Assembly (NCBI RefSeq): GCF_000282335.1
Contig: NZ_AKJM01000011.1
Location: 1-64,000, forward strand
DNA: 64,000 nt
Reading direction: 5' to 3'
From: Pseudomonas sp. GM48
GTDB lineage: Bacteria > Pseudomonadota > Gammaproteobacteria > Pseudomonadales > Pseudomonadaceae
Position numbers and translations under genes: made by a program. The first letter of the stretch is position 1. Every line of letters begins with the position of its first letter. Positions 25,962 through 34,984 of the stretch are shown here, piece after piece. The notes under the pieces were generated by a model. It was not told where the DNA came from and ran no database searches. It worked only from the letters and a program-made list of their open reading frames with translations.

Positions 25962-28900
25962 TCAATGATGCTCGACAGGTAGTGTGAATTGAACGGTAGC
26001 ACCGCGGGGTTGGTTGACGCTTGCCCACAAGCGGCCGCCATGTGCCTCGATGATCGAGCGACAGATTGATAACCCCATGCCCAATCCGGTGGGCTTGGTG
26101 GTGTAAAAAGAAGCGAAAATCTGCTCGGCGTTTTCCGAGGCAAACCCTGGCCCCGAATCGCTCACACTGACGAGCACACAACCGGCGTCATTTAACAAAG
26201 CGCTGATGTGCAATTGGCGTTCACCCTCGCTCACACCATTCATGGCCTCGAGCGCATTCATGATCAAGTTGAGCAGCACCTGTTGCAGTTCAACGCGGTC
26301 GCCTTCGATAAATGGCAAACCGTCGTTGAGTTGAGTCCGAATCAAGGCCCCACTTTTCATGATCTGGCCACGGGTGAACTCGATCATCTCGCGAATCGCC
26401 GCGTTGATGTCCACCGCCCCCTTTTGCGGTGGTGCCTTGCGGATATGCCGACGAATCCGACCCAATACATCGGCTGCTCGATTGGCATCCGTGATGAGAC
26501 TGCCAAGCACTGTCCGGACCTCTTCGACCTCCGGCGGCTGCATGTTCAGCCAGCGCAGCGCGGCGTCGGCATTGAGGATGGCCGCCGCAATCGGTTGATT
26601 GACTTCGTGAGCAATCGAAGCCACAAGCTGCCCCATGGTCGCGACGCGGTTCGCGTGGGCCAACTCCGTTTGCACCTCGCGATAGCGTCGTTCGCTTTCG
26701 CGGATTTTTTCTTCCGCCTGCTTGCGCTCGGTCAGATCCAGCACGAAAGCAACCCCTTCCTTGCTGCTGGCTTCGAACATAGCCAAACCGACAATCACCG
26801 GCAGGCGACTACCATCCTTTCTGAAATATTCCTTCTCGTAGGGTTGGGCATAGCCGGTCCGCACCGCTTGCGCCAAAAAGTGCTCGCTGAGTTCACGAAA
26901 CTCCGGTGTTGTCAGATCTCTCCAGCGCAGACAACCCGAGACCAGATCCTCTCGCTCGTATCCCAACATACGAAGAAATGCATCATTGGCCTCGATGATG
27001 TCACCGTCGGCATTCCAGACGAGGATCCCGATGATGTTGGCGTCTACAAGACGCCGAATCTTCCCTTCGCGCTCCGCGACCTCACGGTACAAACGGGCAT
27101 TTTCCAGCGAAATGGCAGCCTGTGAGGCCACCAGTTTCAATACCGCAATCCGGGCTGGACTGAACACACGGGCGGTCAGATTGTTTTCGAGGTAGAGGGC
27201 ACCGGTCAGTTTGGCCTGGTTCATCAACGGCAGGCAGAGAACCGATCGGACGTGGTGCTGACGTATGTAAGGGTCTTCGGCAAACGGGGCCTCAGTCAGG
27301 GCATCATCAAGAAAAACACTCTCACCGGTGCGCAGGACATGGTAGAGAAGTGACTCTGGCAGCAGCGCCGAAGTCATCGGTTCATCGCGCAACTGCATCG
27401 AATGGCTGCCAGTGGTCACTTGCGCGGCTATGCGGTGCTCACCCGTGTCCGACAGAATCAACACGCCTCGTTCGGCACCGGCCTGTTCGGTGGCCGTGCG
27501 CATGATCATGTCGATGAGTTTTTCCAGGACGATTTCTCCCGACACGGCCTGCGAGACCTTTATCACGGTGGCCAGATCGAGGTGTTCGACCGGTGCGACC
27601 ATCGTCGTTGTCGGGCCAAGCGTTTGCTCTTCAGTCCTCAGCAATGGATACCGCGCCTCAAGCTGCCGCACCTTGCCATCAGCACCCCAACGCAGGTAGC
27701 CGTAGCGGGCGTCTTGCAGGTAAACGCGGGCTACTTTCCCAAGACCACGGGCCGCGTAGAAGCGAGACGCCAGTTCGTTAGCAAGCGCTTCGATATGGAC
27801 AAAGCCGCTCTTCTGCGCCGAGTGGATGGCTTGTTCGTAAAGCAACTCGGCCTCGATCATCCGCCCTTCGACGCGGGCGATTTCGGCGTCGACCAGCGCG
27901 GCCCGGCTCGCGAAATTCTCTGGGCACTGTTGAGCCCAGATCTGGAGTTGCCGGTGATCCGCCGCCATTGCGATCAAGTGCTGCGCACGCTCGTCCATCG
28001 GGACACTGTCGCACCATCGGGCACGAGCCAGCGCGTCATAGAAGTAAAATTCAGCCTCCTCGAAGAACAGGTATGACGTCCATAGCAACTGCTGTGCCTT
28101 TGCCGCGGCTTGCATGGCTGCCCCGGGGTCGTCGGCCAGGTAGCAGGCTTGTAATTTGCGGACCCAATACCAGCACTCGGCCAATGCCAGGTCCGGATTG
28201 CTGGACAGGTGGATTTCGGTGCCTGACTCATCAAATTGTCCATCATCAAAACAACCGAAAATTGGCGTCGAACCCCGGAGCGTCCGGATCAGCGCCAGTT
28301 GTGTGCCAATGAAATCGGTGACCAACCCGAAACGCACGGTCCTGGCGTAAACCAGACCACGTTCGGCTTCGTCTAGTACCTCGGACAATGGCTCGCCGGC
28401 GAAAAGGGAGTCGGAGGTAAGGCTGTTGCCCGCATAAGCACCATATGGCAGATCACCGATCCGGTTCGCCGCAACAAATGAACGGCGCAGCAGGTCACGG
28501 CATTGCTCTACGGGCTTCATCCAGCGCACGGCAAAATTCGAGAAGCAAAGATAGGTACTGGCTTCGAATCGCTTCAGGCCTCGTTGTTCAACGAGTTCGC
28601 AGCCGAGTTGGCCGAATCGAAATCCTGCCTGGTAGTCGCCGAAACGCCGTCCGGCGACTCTGAATGCATTGGCGTAGTGCACACATGAAGCATCGCAGTT
28701 GCCCCCTTCGAGGCTCAGACTGACCGCCTTGCAGATCAACAGGTCCGTGAGGTTCGCATCCGTCTGCAAGGCAGGCGGGAAGAGCTTGCTCAGAGCGCTG
28801 ACGGTCATGAGGGAGCCCGCATCTTCCATCAGCGACAATTCGATGAGTTCCTCGATTTCCCGATCGCCCAGTAACGACCAGATATGGTCGTACTCCTGGC

Positions 28901-31445
28901 GCACTTCATCGTCGCTCGGATGGGCCGACCACTCGATGCCCACATGCCGCAGATAGGCGAGACAGACAGCGACCGCGCCATCGCTGCGATCCATGAGCAG
29001 GTAGACATCCATTTGCAGACACACGACATTGGCTCGTTCGATCGTAGTCGTGGCGCGATCCGACAGCGCCGCCAGGCGCTTGTCCGCAACTGATAACTGT
29101 CCAGTCAGCATCTCGCATTCGGCCCGGTTCAACTCCAGCGCGAACATCAACCCATGTAGCCGCGTCCAACAACTGTCGTCCAACAGCTGCGCACCCGTGG
29201 TGAGATAGTTGAGCGCCGAAGCATAGGCCGTTGACGCCTTGGCACGCTGACCGGCCATCAGGTTGAGTTCTGCCAATTGCTCCCGTTCGGCCTGATCGGT
29301 GAGCAGCACTGAGCCGCTGTTGAGCTGGCCGACGATGTCAAAGATCGCCTCCTCCCGCCCTTGCAGGGGCGTCTGCGCTGCAAGCAGCCGGCCGATTCGC
29401 AGATGAGCCTCGGCACGAGCCCCCTTGGGGATCAGTGAATAGGCCGCTTCATGAATACGGTCATGAACAAAACCATAAGCGCCTTCCAGTCGCTGAACCA
29501 ACTCCTGGCGTATGGCTTCCCACAATACCGTGCGGATCTGTGCCTGGGGGATGTCCAGAACGGTCGAAAGCGTCGCGGTCCCGGCAACGTTCCCCAGACA
29601 GGCAAGCTGCTGTAATGCCAGTTGCGTTTCAGTCGGCAAGCGGGTCAGCTTGCCAACCATCAGGTCCACGATGTTGTCGGTGTAACCCTTGGCATGGATG
29701 CGATCCGCACTCCAGCACCACAGCCTTGCATCATGATCGAAGGTCAGCAGTTGTTCGTCAGCGAGGGTTTGCAGAAACTGGATCACGAAGAACGGGTTGC
29801 CGGCGGTTTTGTCCAGCACCAACTGCGCCAGGGGCTCAATGTGCGCAAGCTCGTCATGCAACGCATCGGCAATCAACTGCTCAATGTCTCCCTTCGCGAG
29901 CGGTGCCAGAGTGATTTCATCTACCCTGCCCCCCGCGTTCCGAATGGCTTGAAGTTTGCCCGTTAGCGGGTGGACATCACTCACTTCATTGCTGCGGTAG
30001 GCACCCACCAGCATCAGATGCCGCACATCCGGGCTGGTCAACAGATCCTCCAGCAGGTCGAGCGTTGCCGCGTCGATCCACTGCAGATCGTCCAGAAACA
30101 GGGCAAGCGGATGCTCCGCCCGGGCAAATACACCGATAAAGCGCCGGAACACCAGAAGGAAACGGCGTTGCGCCTGTTGAGGCTCAAGTGTCTGCAGCGG
30201 TGGCGGCTCACCAATGATGAGTTTCAGTTCGGGAATGAGGTCAGTCATGAGCCCCGCGTTGGCATCCAGTGCGCTCTGTAATGCGTCACGCCATTGCGCC
30301 AGTTCTGTGTCGCTCTTGCCAAGCAGCGTGCGCACCAGGCTTTGAAATGCCTGCACCAGCGTCGAATAGGGAATATCGCGCCGGTATTGATCGAACTTGC
30401 CGGCAGCGAAGAGTCCTCGCGGCGGGACCAGCGCTTTGTGCAGTTCATTGACCACAGAGGATTTGCCAATACCGGAATAGCCGGTGACCAACATGAGTTC
30501 CGGCGCGCTGCTTGTGATGATCCGATCGAACGCGGCGATCAAGGTACTGACCTCATACTCGCGCCCGTAGAGTTTCTCGGGAATCATCAGCCGATCGGAT
30601 GTCCCTTGCTCGCCCAACGCGAAGGCATTGATGTAGCCCAGGGACTCCCAGTCTGCCAGGCATTGCCGCAGATCATGTTCAACACTCGCAGCCGTCTGGT
30701 AGCGCTCCTCGGCGGTCTTGGCGAGCAGCTTCATGACAATCCGGGAAAGCACATCGGGGACGGTTTCGACCCGCACGCTCGGTGGCTGCGGTTTTTTCGC
30801 GATATGGCAGTGCACCCATTCTATCGGGTCAGATGCCGTAAACGGCAGCGAGCCCGTCAGCATCTGGTAAAGCGTGACGCCGAAGGAATAGAGGTCGCTG
30901 CGCAAATCGATCGAGCGATTCATCCTGCCGGTCTGCTCAGGTGCCATGTAGGCGAGTGTGCCGGCGATGGTCTCAGGCGCCTGTCGCTCACGCGGTAACC
31001 ACGAGGCAAGGCCGAACCCTGTAAGCCGAGCCTGACCGTCGGAGCAATTCACCAAAATATGAGAGGGCTTGATGTCTTTATGGACGAGTCCGCGCTGGTG
31101 GAGCTTTCCCAATGCCTGCGCGATGCTAATCGCAAGACGCAGGAACGTTGGCGTTTCCATGGGGGCAACCAGCAGCTGCACAAGCGGCGTGCCACCCGTA
31201 TCTTCCAGCAGTAAATACATCTGCCCACTTTCCCGCACCATCTCAATCGGACGCACCGCCCAAGAGCCATCCAGTTGATCCTTCAGGCCAAACTCGTGAG
31301 CGAAACGGCCAAGACAATCCGGAAGCGGTTGTTCAGCAGTGGGTCGTGCAACGAGAACACTGCGGTCGCCTTTCACACCCGAGCGCAGCTCCCGACAGAA
31401 GGTGCGCTCACCATCGTTCCATAATATCTGCATGTTGTTATCCAT
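25962..31445 (-). CDS. Giant hybrid sensor: Ser/Thr kinase-like, AAA ATPase, GAF, PAS, histidine kinase
   Basis: An 1827-residue cytoplasmic protein. Residues 1-270 resemble a Ser/Thr kinase: HKDIKPSHILVN (D124) is present, but the DFG motif reads GFG (143-145) and no clear catalytic Lys is seen in the ATP strand, so activity is doubtful. Residues about 290-620 are a predictor ATPase (YGREYE, Walker A TGYSGIGKSS at 321-330), and 620-1280 a helical repeat region. GAF spans about 1285-1455 and PAS about 1460-1590. The histidine kinase has H1613 in SIAHEVNQP, then NLIMNALEA, DSGPGF and TKPTGLGMGLSI. The architecture is a known one. It probably signals to the FixJ-type regulator downstream and perhaps to the receiver at 33005. 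Confidence 0.9.
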   Translation of the reverse strand: MDNNMQILWNDGERTFCRELRSGVKGDRSVLVARPTAEQPLPDCLGRFAHEFGLKDQLDGSWAVRPIEMVRESGQMYLLLEDTGGTPLVQLLVAPMETPTFLRLAISIAQALGKLHQRGLVHKDIKPSHILVNCSDGQARLTGFGLASWLPRERQAPETIAGTLAYMAPEQTGRMNRSIDLRSDLYSFGVTLYQMLTGSLPFTASDPIEWVHCHIAKKPQPPSVRVETVPDVLSRIVMKLLAKTAEERYQTAASVEHDLRQCLADWESLGYINAFALGEQGTSDRLMIPEKLYGREYEVSTLIAAFDRIITSSAPELMLVTGYSGIGKSSVVNELHKALVPPRGLFAAGKFDQYRRDIPYSTLVQAFQSLVRTLLGKSDTELAQWRDALQSALDANAGLMTDLIPELKLIIGEPPPLQTLEPQQAQRRFLLVFRRFIGVFARAEHPLALFLDDLQWIDAATLDLLEDLLTSPDVRHLMLVGAYRSNEVSDVHPLTGKLQAIRNAGGRVDEITLAPLAKGDIEQLIADALHDELAHIEPLAQLVLDKTAGNPFFVIQFLQTLADEQLLTFDHDARLWCWSADRIHAKGYTDNIVDLMVGKLTRLPTETQLALQQLACLGNVAGTATLSTVLDIPQAQIRTVLWEAIRQELVQRLEGAYGFVHDRIHEAAYSLIPKGARAEAHLRIGRLLAAQTPLQGREEAIFDIVGQLNSGSVLLTDQAEREQLAELNLMAGQRAKASTAYASALNYLTTGAQLLDDSCWTRLHGLMFALELNRAECEMLTGQLSVADKRLAALSDRATTTIERANVVCLQMDVYLLMDRSDGAVAVCLAYLRHVGIEWSAHPSDDEVRQEYDHIWSLLGDREIEELIELSLMEDAGSLMTVSALSKLFPPALQTDANLTDLLICKAVSLSLEGGNCDASCVHYANAFRVAGRRFGDYQAGFRFGQLGCELVEQRGLKRFEASTYLCFSNFAVRWMKPVEQCRDLLRRSFVAANRIGDLPYGAYAGNSLTSDSLFAGEPLSEVLDEAERGLVYARTVRFGLVTDFIGTQLALIRTLRGSTPIFGCFDDGQFDESGTEIHLSSNPDLALAECWYWVRKLQACYLADDPGAAMQAAAKAQQLLWTSYLFFEEAEFYFYDALARARWCDSVPMDERAQHLIAMAADHRQLQIWAQQCPENFASRAALVDAEIARVEGRMIEAELLYEQAIHSAQKSGFVHIEALANELASRFYAARGLGKVARVYLQDARYGYLRWGADGKVRQLEARYPLLRTEEQTLGPTTTMVAPVEHLDLATVIKVSQAVSGEIVLEKLIDMIMRTATEQAGAERGVLILSDTGEHRIAAQVTTGSHSMQLRDEPMTSALLPESLLYHVLRTGESVFLDDALTEAPFAEDPYIRQHHVRSVLCLPLMNQAKLTGALYLENNLTARVFSPARIAVLKLVASQAAISLENARLYREVAEREGKIRRLVDANIIGILVWNADGDIIEANDAFLRMLGYEREDLVSGCLRWRDLTTPEFRELSEHFLAQAVRTGYAQPYEKEYFRKDGSRLPVIVGLAMFEASSKEGVAFVLDLTERKQAEEKIRESERRYREVQTELAHANRVATMGQLVASIAHEVNQPIAAAILNADAALRWLNMQPPEVEEVRTVLGSLITDANRAADVLGRIRRHIRKAPPQKGAVDINAAIREMIEFTRGQIMKSGALIRTQLNDGLPFIEGDRVELQQVLLNLIMNALEAMNGVSEGERQLHISALLNDAGCVLVSVSDSGPGFASENAEQIFASFYTTKPTGLGMGLSICRSIIEAHGGRLWASVNQPRGATVQFTLPVEHH

Positions 31446-31549
31446 CGGAGCGAGCTTGCGTGGCTGCGGATGGATGCCCGGATTTTAGTTTTTTGACGGA
31501 CGCCCCCCTGGTTGATAGAGCCTACAACAACTTCCAGCACTATTAGAAC

Positions 31550-31678
31550 TCAGATCTGACCCAGCCCTCCGTCAGCACAAAGGTCAATGCCGGTGATAAA
31601 GCTACTTTCATCGCTGGCCAGAAACAGCGCCGCCGCACGACCTGCCGGGAAGCGCTTCACGGAACAACGTAGCCTCAA
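31550..31678 (-). pseudogene. C-terminal remnant of a short-chain dehydrogenase (SDR)
   Basis: The minus strand reads VKRFPAGRAAALFLASDESS, followed by FITGIDLCADGGLGQI and a stop. This is the typical end of a classical SDR (ALFLASDES..TGIDL.DGG). Only about 43 codons remain, with no start, no Rossmann segment and no catalytic YxxxK. It begins right where the MexT-like LysR gene ends, as if a deletion had joined the two. Confidence 0.7.
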
Positions 31679-31679
31679 T

Positions 31680-32615
31680 TCACGCTACGGCCAGAGGCAC
31701 GGGCTGCTCTTGATGTTGACCGAGATAGCGACAGAAGTACGAACGCAACCAGCGTTCCCGAGGGTCGTTGTGGGCCGCGCCGCGCCAGGCCATGGACAAG
31801 TCCGGCGCCGGTAGCGTCAACGGCGCAAAGTCGGCACGCATCCCTTCCATTCGCTCCATGGCCCGGGCGACGTAGTCCGGTACGATCGCAATCATGTCGC
31901 TGCCGGCGAGCAAAGCGGGCAAGGCACTGAACTGCGGAACAGCCAGGACTACTCTGCGCTGCCGACCGACCAGGCTCAGGGCATGGTCGGCATCGTCGAT
32001 GACATTTCCCATCGAAGAGACAACCACATGAGGCCGTCTGCAAAAGTCATCCAGATCAAGGGCGCCGGGGTCCGAATCGGCGCGCAATAGCATGGGGTGC
32101 ATCGACCGCAGGCTTTTGCAATGGGCACTGGCCGGCAGTTCTTGCGCAAAGCTGATACCCACGGAAATCTCTCCCGAGGCCAGCAATTGGGGGAGTTGCC
32201 GATGGTCCACTCTGCGCACCACGAGCGTGATGTTTGGCGCCTCATCACGCAGATGCTTGATCAAACGTGGAAGCAGCGCGTACTCGACATCGTCAGAGAG
32301 TCCGATATGAAAGGTCTCGTCACTGGTCAGTGGGTCGAACGTCTGGGCACAACTCAAGGCGATAGCGATTCCATCCAGAGCTGGCGTCAGCCGCGCATGA
32401 ATTTCTTCTGCCCGCGCAGTCGGCTCCATCACCCTGCCAGTGCGGATGAACAGCGGATCATTGAACATCGAACGCAGTCGTCCGAGGGCTGTGCTAATAG
32501 TGGCCTGACACAGGAAAAGTCTCTCTGCGGCCCGGGTAACGTTGCGTTCGCGCATCACTGTTTCAAAGACAATCAACAGATTGATGTCGGCACGCCGCAG
32601 ATCATTTCTGTTCAT
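31680..32615 (-). CDS. LysR-family regulator, MexT-like (full length)
   Basis: A 311-residue LysR protein whose sequence follows P. aeruginosa MexT closely from memory: MNRNDLRRADINLLIVFETV at the start, FHIGLSDDVEYALLP, LLASGEISVGISF and the end DPRERWLRSYFCRYLG. A GTG three codons upstream (32624) is an alternative start. MexT activates mexEF-oprN in response to electrophile or redox stress. The matching pump operon is 11 kb away (14697-20560), where a truncated paralogue occupies the usual mexT site. No mexS-like oxidoreductase is adjacent, only an SDR remnant. Confidence 0.85.
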   Translation of the reverse strand: MNRNDLRRADINLLIVFETVMRERNVTRAAERLFLCQATISTALGRLRSMFNDPLFIRTGRVMEPTARAEEIHARLTPALDGIAIALSCAQTFDPLTSDETFHIGLSDDVEYALLPRLIKHLRDEAPNITLVVRRVDHRQLPQLLASGEISVGISFAQELPASAHCKSLRSMHPMLLRADSDPGALDLDDFCRRPHVVVSSMGNVIDDADHALSLVGRQRRVVLAVPQFSALPALLAGSDMIAIVPDYVARAMERMEGMRADFAPLTLPAPDLSMAWRGAAHNDPRERWLRSYFCRYLGQHQEQPVPLAVA

Positions 32616-33004
32616 CACGTTCACCGCCTAGGCACAAGGCCGCATGGGTAAGGGGACCTCCAACAACGGCTCGCTGCGCAACCCGTTTTGCCGGAGGCCA
32701 GCGAGGTGGTTCAAGCTTATGCAGGCCAACGGCAAGACGTCACTTGTACCTGGGTTCAACCGATGCATCCCTTGGTTGTGCCGCCTTGTACATGGGTATA
32801 CCCGGATATCTTGTAAAACCGGACACGCGATTTTTCTAAAATGAATCGCGACTCCGTAGCACAAGACTCACCTGGGTGATTTCATTGAGCGCTCAAGTAG
32901 AACATCTACACTTTGGTCTTAGCAGATCATACATTGGTATACTTCTACGCCTTATAAGTTGGCGTATGTTGTAGTAACGGCAGAAGCTGTCACGAGCGCC
33001 CCAC
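32616..33004. promoter_or_regulatory. Divergent intergenic region with inverted repeat TACGCC/GGCGTA
   Basis: A 389-base region between the MexT-like gene and the receiver-only gene, with no coding signal. TACGCC (32946-32951) and GGCGTA (32961-32966) form an inverted repeat around the palindrome CTTATAAG. It lies 39 bases before the receiver gene and could be an operator or overlap its promoter. The region is AT-richer than its surroundings. Confidence 0.4.
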
Positions 33005-33397
33005 ATGAAGCAGGATACGCAAATACGCAACTCAATGACTATCGCAATCGTCGATGATGATGACTCGGTTCGGACAGCGCTTGAAAGTTTGTTGCGATCC
33101 ACTGGTTACAAAGTGAAAACTTATTGCAGTGCTCTGGCGTTTCTCAACACGAATGACCCCGCTCAGACACATTGCCTTGTTTCCGATATCCAGATGCCGG
33201 GAATGAGCGGTTTGGAGCTTCATAAGCAGCTCGTCGCGATGGGCTTTCACATTCCCACTCTATTTATCACGGCTTACCCTGAAGCCGTCCCCTCCCTTGG
33301 CACCGATATGTCTGCGCCGATTGCCTGCCTGCCTAAACCTTGTGAAACCAAGAAGCTTCTGAGCTTCATCGAAATAGCCCTCCTCCAGCAAAACTGA
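33005..33397 (+). CDS. Stand-alone receiver-domain protein
   Basis: A 130-residue CheY-like receiver with no output domain. Acidic residues DDDD at 17-20, phospho-acceptor D61 (LVSDIQMPGMSG), the Thr in LFITAYPE and the Lys in LPKPC are all present. It may start at 33005 or at Met11 (33035). It resembles the receiver half of FixJ-type regulators. Closeness to the giant histidine kinase suggests it serves as a phosphate sink or relay for that kinase; this is inference. Confidence 0.82.
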   Translation: MKQDTQIRNSMTIAIVDDDDSVRTALESLLRSTGYKVKTYCSALAFLNTNDPAQTHCLVSDIQMPGMSGLELHKQLVAMGFHIPTLFITAYPEAVPSLGTDMSAPIACLPKPCETKKLLSFIEIALLQQN

Positions 33398-33591
33398 AAG
33401 CACTCTGAACGCCCTCTTTTGCATCCAATACAAACCTTCGTATATCCCCATACCACTGACGTATGGATTTTCTGAACCGATGTAGAAGTGCGCCGGAAAG
33501 AATCCGGAAATAACATAAATCCACAGCGGGCGACCTGCTGAACTCAACATAGACGCCTTAACTTTCGACGCCTGTGTATCGCTCCACCAAA

Positions 33592-33610
33592 CTTGAAGAA
33601 TAACTTCAAG
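33592..33610. promoter_or_regulatory. Inverted repeat CTTGAAG/CTTCAAG before the flavoprotein gene
   Basis: A 7-bp perfect inverted repeat with a 5-base spacer, 31 bases upstream of the oxidoreductase start and therefore in or next to the promoter. It is a candidate operator; the cognate regulator is unknown. Confidence 0.4.
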
Positions 33611-33641
33611 AACATTGAAAACCTTTTTTGAGGAACAACTG

Positions 33642-34844
33642 ATGAAACAGCATATTCTGGTTATTGGTGCGGGGTTCGGTGGTGTATGGAGTGCATTGAG
33701 CGCCGCCCGCCTACTGGATAAGCACAGTCGTAGCGACGTGGAAATCACACTGCTGGCGCCCCAGGCGCAATTGCGCATACGTCCCCGTTTCTACGAAAGC
33801 GACGTACACAAAATGTTCGCGCCCCTGGACGGGTTGTTCGACTCGGTAGGTGTGCGTTTCATCAAAGGCACCGCCGAGCACATTGATGAACTGGCAAGGA
33901 CCGTTGGCTACCGCGATGAGGCTGGCCGTTGGTGCACGTTGACCTACGACCGTCTGGTACTGGCGGCTGGCAGCCAATTATCCCGCCCGGCAGTGCCAGG
34001 TCTCGGCTCCCATGCCTTTGATGTTGATCAGATCGAATCGGCGGTGCGCCTGGAGAGCCACCTGAAATCCCTCAAAAACCGCCCCGTCAGCATTGCCCGC
34101 AACACTGTAGTCGTTGCAGGTGGAGGTTTTACCGGCATCGAGACCGGCACCGAGATGCCGGCACGCCTGCGGTCAATACTCGGTGACGATCAGGACATCC
34201 GCGTGATCATCGTCGACCGGGGTACTCGGATCGCAGCTGCCATGGGGGATGAGATTCGCCCATCGATCGTCGAGGCCTCTGAACACCTGGGTATCGAATG
34301 GGTGCTCAACACCAGTGTGGCGGCGGTAGATGCCAACGGCGCTACCCTCGCCGATGGTCGTCGCATTGAAAGCCATACCGTGATCTGGACTGTCGGTTTT
34401 CGCGCGAGCCCGCTCACCGAACAGATGTCCAGCGTTCGTGATGCTCAGGGACGCTTGCACGTCGATGAGAATCTGAAGGTGCTAGGCCAGGAGCATGTCT
34501 ACGCGGCTGGAGACGTCGCCTATGCCGCCACCGACGATCTCGGCAACTTCGCAGCAATGTCCTGCCAGCATGCGATCTCTCTAGGCCGTCACGCCGGAAA
34601 TAACGTCGCTGCGGACCTGCTCGGTGTCGCGCCCACCCCCTACCGTCAGCCCAAGTACGTGACCTGCCTCGATCTGGGTGCCTGGGGCGCGGTATTTACC
34701 GAAGGCTGGGATCGCCAGCTCAAGCTGGTCAAGGAACCGGCCAAAGAGCTCAAGACGCAGATCAACACCCTGTGGATCTACCCGCCTGCAGCTGATCGGG
34801 CCACCGCCCTGGCAGCAGCAGACCCGATGATTCCGGTGGCCTGA
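33642..34844 (+). CDS. FAD-dependent pyridine nucleotide oxidoreductase, type-II NADH dehydrogenase-like
   Basis: A 400-residue flavoprotein. The FAD site is GAGFGG (9-14), the NAD(P)H site is VVVAGGGFTGIETG, and the second FAD motif is VYAAGDVAYA. The layout fits the NDH-2 family, which passes electrons from NADH to quinones, but the C-terminal membrane helix of classical Ndh is not obvious. Start at the ATG at 33642, with GAGGAA just upstream. It is the first of three co-directional genes with the MBL-fold hydrolase and the alpha/beta hydrolase. Confidence 0.82.
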   Translation: MKQHILVIGAGFGGVWSALSAARLLDKHSRSDVEITLLAPQAQLRIRPRFYESDVHKMFAPLDGLFDSVGVRFIKGTAEHIDELARTVGYRDEAGRWCTLTYDRLVLAAGSQLSRPAVPGLGSHAFDVDQIESAVRLESHLKSLKNRPVSIARNTVVVAGGGFTGIETGTEMPARLRSILGDDQDIRVIIVDRGTRIAAAMGDEIRPSIVEASEHLGIEWVLNTSVAAVDANGATLADGRRIESHTVIWTVGFRASPLTEQMSSVRDAQGRLHVDENLKVLGQEHVYAAGDVAYAATDDLGNFAAMSCQHAISLGRHAGNNVAADLLGVAPTPYRQPKYVTCLDLGAWGAVFTEGWDRQLKLVKEPAKELKTQINTLWIYPPAADRATALAAADPMIPVA

Positions 34845-34984
34845 AGACCCCGCCTGAACGTGTCGCCCGTGCCAGTACCGCGGGCGCCACCGGGCATCGC
34901 TGTACCCCTCGAGGAAATCCGTCGCTCTCGCGCCGAGAGCGGCTTTCGCCTGAAGTTCTTGACCCAAGCAATAGGAGAACGACC

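Noticed and set aside
25962..31445. Idea that the giant sensor kinase itself is a novel architecture
   Set aside because: Ser/Thr kinase-AAA-GAF-PAS-histidine kinase proteins are an established family; only the GFG motif and the LRAT neighbour are notable.
34845..34984. Possible peptide gene between the flavoprotein and MBL genes
   Set aside because: Frames are open but short, with no start supported by a ribosome site and no recognisable product.
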